DNA from: an uncultured Eubacteriales bacterium
GTDB lineage: Bacteria; Bacillota; Clostridia; Oscillospirales; Acutalibacteraceae
Length of the DNA: 64,000 bases
Direction: 5' to 3'
NCBI GenBank assembly: GCA_934457415.1
Contig: CAKSHM010000007.1
Location: 54,809-118,808, forward strand
Below are positions 62,290 through 64,000 of the stretch, piece by piece; position 1 is the stretch's first letter, and each line of letters opens with the position of its first letter. The notes under the pieces are model-generated. The model searched no databases and had not been told where the DNA came from. It was given only the letters and a program-made list of their open reading frames with translations. The position numbers were made by a program, and so were the translations under genes.

Positions 62290-62338
62290 CAGAACATACT
62301 TGAATATCACAAAGATACTCGGGTGTGTTCTGCTTTTT
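62290..62338 (+). terminator. terminator of the integrase gene
   Basis: 19-bp stem with one mismatch and a few G-T pairs (62290-62308 with 62314-62332), loop ACAAA, then CTTTTT. Confidence 0.9.
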
Positions 62339-62401
62339 GCAGTTATTTTTATTTATTTAGAAGATAAATTTTTTTACAAAAAGATAAACTTAGATCGTTC
62401 A

Positions 62402-63064
62402 TTACTTTAAACCTTTTAAGTAATTGATTTCTTTCGGAAATCTCATCTTATTTAAATCTATGTTCTTTGCCACATAGATAATTTCATTATACTGTTTTTC
62501 TTCTTTCTTTTTTCGATATGTAGCAAGAATACGATTACTTCCATTGACACAATCCCTGATGTCGGCTTTAAGGACTGTATTTGGAACATTTTTGTTGTTT
62601 TTATCCTTTACGAAGCCAATGCAGCCGCGTATGTTCCCGGCAACTTTTTCTGTATAAAGTTTAAAAGTTCGTGAAGAAAAGTCCCCAAATATATTTGCCG
62701 ACAAATTTGCTTTCATCAACATAGGTAAAACTTCTAATTTCAGAGGAGTAGTACCGTCCTCAGAAAACTCAAAATCATCGATACTCATTCGTTGATTAAT
62801 ACACTTATCATAAAACACATTCGCAAAACTGATTTCTGTATTTGATTCAGATTTACTATATTTTAAAGTTTTTATATATTTTTCGGTCAATCGTGTTCCA
62901 GTAAGATGCATAAAATTTCCTGAATTGAACTCAACCTCAAAATAATAAATATTCTTGTGCTTATCTGAAATTAGAAACAATAAATTATTTCCGTTTAAGT
63001 TTTTCTCATATTCTTTGGCTGCTTTCAAAATAATATTCAAAGCATTTTCTTTTTTGTTTGCCAA
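62402..63064 (-). CDS. PBECR4-like nuclease domain protein
   Basis: A 220-residue protein that I match from memory to the PBECR4 family (phage Barnase-EndoU-ColicinE5/D-RelE-like nuclease 4). Landmarks are NLLFLISDKHKNIYYFEVEF, NFMHLTGTRL, FYDKCINQRMSIDDFEF, EDGTTPLKLEVLPMLM, KLYTEKVAGNIRGCIGFVKD and VPNTVLKADIRD. The family is predicted, from fold analysis, to be a BECR-type RNase found in phage and conjugative polyvalent proteins; here it stands alone. It starts at TTG 63062-63064 with only AAGGGG 12 bases upstream, so translation should be weak. A tandem-repeat RNA region lies directly upstream. Confidence 0.78.
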   Translation of the reverse strand: MANKKENALNIILKAAKEYEKNLNGNNLLFLISDKHKNIYYFEVEFNSGNFMHLTGTRLTEKYIKTLKYSKSESNTEISFANVFYDKCINQRMSIDDFEFSEDGTTPLKLEVLPMLMKANLSANIFGDFSSRTFKLYTEKVAGNIRGCIGFVKDKNNKNVPNTVLKADIRDCVNGSNRILATYRKKKEEKQYNEIIYVAKNIDLNKMRFPKEINYLKGLK

Positions 63065-63086
63065 TTCTTTTTACAACCCCTTATAA

Positions 63087-63316
63087 GTTTAAAGGGAGAT
63101 TGTATCACCGCAGTGATACTCATCTCCCTTAGCGACTGATTTTATCGTTGTCTGCCAACTCACGGGTCTTTGCACCCCGTATCAATTTCAGGTTTTATCG
63201 TTGCCTGCCAACATACAGGTCTTTGCACCCTGTATCAATTTCAGATTTTAGGTGTCAGTCACACCGGCAGGATGTCGCCCGCCAACCGTAAAAAAAGAAC
63301 ATTTGTCCTTTTCTGC
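63087..63316 (-). ncRNA. tandem-repeat structured RNA upstream of the PBECR4 gene (candidate RNA antitoxin)
   Basis: Read on the minus strand from the promoter at 63323-63351. A degenerate first unit (GTTGGCGGGCGAC, plus a GGTGT/ACACC hairpin) comes first. Two 53-nt repeats follow, each with hairpin 1 (ATACAGG/CCTGTAT in one copy, TACGGG/CCCGTG in the other, loop GTGCAAAGA) and hairpin 2 (GTTG/CAAC). A 9-bp plus 6-bp stem (63092-63100 with 63122-63130, 63103-63108 with 63113-63118) closes it, with only TTT after it. The A-to-G and T-to-C changes in hairpin 1 compensate each other. Confidence 0.55.
63140..63244. repeat. two 53-base tandem repeats
   Basis: Copy 1 at 63140-63191 and copy 2 at 63193-63244, period 53, about 87 percent identical by eye. 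Shared blocks include TTTTATCGTTG, CTGCCAAC, TCTTTGCACC and GTATCAATTTCAG. Most differences fall in paired positions. Confidence 0.9.
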
Positions 63317-63322
63317 AACTTT

Positions 63323-63351
63323 ATTTTACACTATACTCGCCCTTATGTCAA
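63323..63351 (-). promoter_or_regulatory. consensus promoter of the repeat RNA
   Basis: TTGACA (63346-63351), 17-base spacer, TAAAAT (63323-63328) on the minus strand. From here to the next hairpin (63352-63534) no gene or clear signal was seen. Confidence 0.87.
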
Positions 63352-63534
63352 TAGGTTTCCCGCAAAATATAAGTTGCCTTAACAGTATTCCCTCAATAAA
63401 GAGAAATACCATTAAATTATATGTAAAAACTTTTGATTTCGTGTGTATTTTAAAATTTTATTCTGCGACATTCAAGGACATTTGACAAAAACAAAGTCCT
63501 GTAACTTGATAAAGAACTATTATGTAATGATACC

Positions 63535-63575
63535 AAGAACAAGGCACATACTAAAAAAGTATGTGCCTTGTTCTT
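63535..63575. terminator. 18-bp hairpin downstream of the last unknown gene
   Basis: Perfect stem AAGAACAAGGCACATACT with its complement (63535-63552 with 63558-63575), loop AAAAA. No strong T-run on the minus strand; ATTT follows on the plus strand. It lies 2 bases after the stop of the minus-strand gene. Confidence 0.75.
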
Positions 63576-63577
63576 AT

Positions 63578-63928
63578 TTACCTTATCTCTTCACTCATAA
63601 GAAAGAATCCCGAAAACATCATAGCCCTGTTCTCTGCCCTTTCCTTTGCTTTAAGCACATCTTCGTTTAAAGGTATACTTTCATACATTGATGTCCCTGT
63701 ACCGGTGCTTAAAAGTCTGTCATTAACAAACAGTTCTGTCCGTGCGACTATCATCTTAGGATTGCTTAGAACATAGATAATATTTGTTTTAAGCTGAGAG
63801 TTCGGGTATTTGAGTTTTATCCACTCTTTTCTTTCATTCAGTGTGAGTTTACCGTTTTCGGTTTCCATTATGGGTGAATACTTCCCTGCTGCGTTAAGAG
63901 TGTCTATTGAGTTTAATATCTTCTTCAT
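63578..63928 (-). CDS. hypothetical protein, 116 residues
   Basis: I do not recognise a family with confidence. It is a soluble protein, MKKILNSIDTLNAAGKYSP. The central segment VARTELFVNDRLLSTGTGTS and the closing AKERAENRAMMFSGF loosely recall single-strand annealing proteins of mobile elements (a beta-strand segment ending in a Gly turn, then an Ala/Glu/Arg helix), but this is only a pattern impression. AAGGAG precedes the ATG. It lies at the window edge in the accessory region; an A+T-rich inverted repeat (about 63959-63990) lies in its leader. Confidence 0.7.
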   Translation of the reverse strand: MKKILNSIDTLNAAGKYSPIMETENGKLTLNERKEWIKLKYPNSQLKTNIIYVLSNPKMIVARTELFVNDRLLSTGTGTSMYESIPLNEDVLKAKERAENRAMMFSGFFLMSEEIR

Positions 63929-64000
63929 AATTTAATTTCTCCTTAGTTTTAAAAAATAATTTGTAATAAAAAATCATTACATACAAATTAAATTCCTTTT

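Noticed and set aside
63140..63240. c-di-GMP (GEMM) riboswitch, because of the GCAAAGACC loop
   Set aside because: The conserved GEMM core and tetraloop receptor are absent, and the motif is repeated in tandem within short hairpins.
63140..63244. CRISPR array
   Set aside because: Only two copies with period 53, no variable spacers of regular length, differences lie in paired stem positions, and no cas gene is near.
63170..63776. Plus-strand frames of 70-77 codons in this region
   Set aside because: They lack Shine-Dalgarno sites, run through the repeat RNA, and oppose the better supported minus-strand genes.

Overview
The window looks like a chromosome segment of an anaerobic, low-G+C, spore-forming Clostridia bacterium (Firmicutes). 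Three things point there: the yabM-hup-yabO-yabP-yabQ-divIC-yabR gene order, an NADH-linked [FeFe] hydrogenase operon, and the recJ-relA-dtd-hemZ order. Codon use, consensus sigmaA-type promoters, Shine-Dalgarno sequences and U-tract terminators all agree. I cannot assign a genus from the sequence alone.

Layout. 1-1873: groEL (3' end cut off by the window) and groES. 1949-16692: a long minus-strand housekeeping run: lipid kinase, rRNA methyltransferase, the yab sporulation/division cluster with hup, a flippase, a nucleosidase, a uridine-kinase-like protein, hemZ, a metallohydrolase, dtd, relA and recJ. 16853-21640: a four-gene surface-polysaccharide locus (ABC-2 exporter plus two glycosyltransferases). 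21865-22527: a DUF218 protein. 22676-28056: an LxxG-heptad protein / MMPL transporter / DUF308 operon with a TetR gene, bordered by short TAGATAT-type repeats. 28388-36579: an M23 peptidase, glyA, a complete branched-chain amino acid ABC operon and degV. 36892-49934: a ComEC-like hydrolase, ftsK/spoIIIE with tepA, msmX, rsuA, ispF/ispD, efp, trkH/trkA and an LCP protein. 50004-58193: a ten-gene [FeFe] hydrogenase operon in which hydC/hydB/hydA are interleaved with a signalling cassette (two stand-alone GHKL ATPases, two DRTGG proteins, a PHP protein and a degenerate hydrogenase-like Fe-S protein). 58468-58543: initiator tRNA-fMet. 58544-64000: an accessory, A+T-richer region with an orphan antitoxin, an unknown protein, an excisionase-like gene, a split tyrosine recombinase, a PBECR4-type nuclease preceded by a tandem-repeat RNA locus, and another unknown gene.

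Most notable. (1) The substrate-binding protein of the liv operon appears to be circularly permuted: the canonical C-terminal two thirds follow the lipoprotein signal and the canonical N-terminal third comes last. (2) The PBECR4-like nuclease gene is preceded by a consensus promoter, two 53-nt tandem repeats whose hairpins show a compensatory base change, and a long hairpin. This is the layout of a type III (RNA antitoxin) toxin-antitoxin system, but with a different putative toxin family. (3) The integrase is split by a stop codon directly after a canonical -1 slippery heptamer (T TTA AAA) followed by a possible stem, and carries an XRE-like HTH insert. (4) Several apparently structured leaders and short RNAs (upstream of degV, upstream of the excisionase, and between tetR and the M23 gene) have no assignment.

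All functional calls come from reading translated motifs and gene order. No database search was run.
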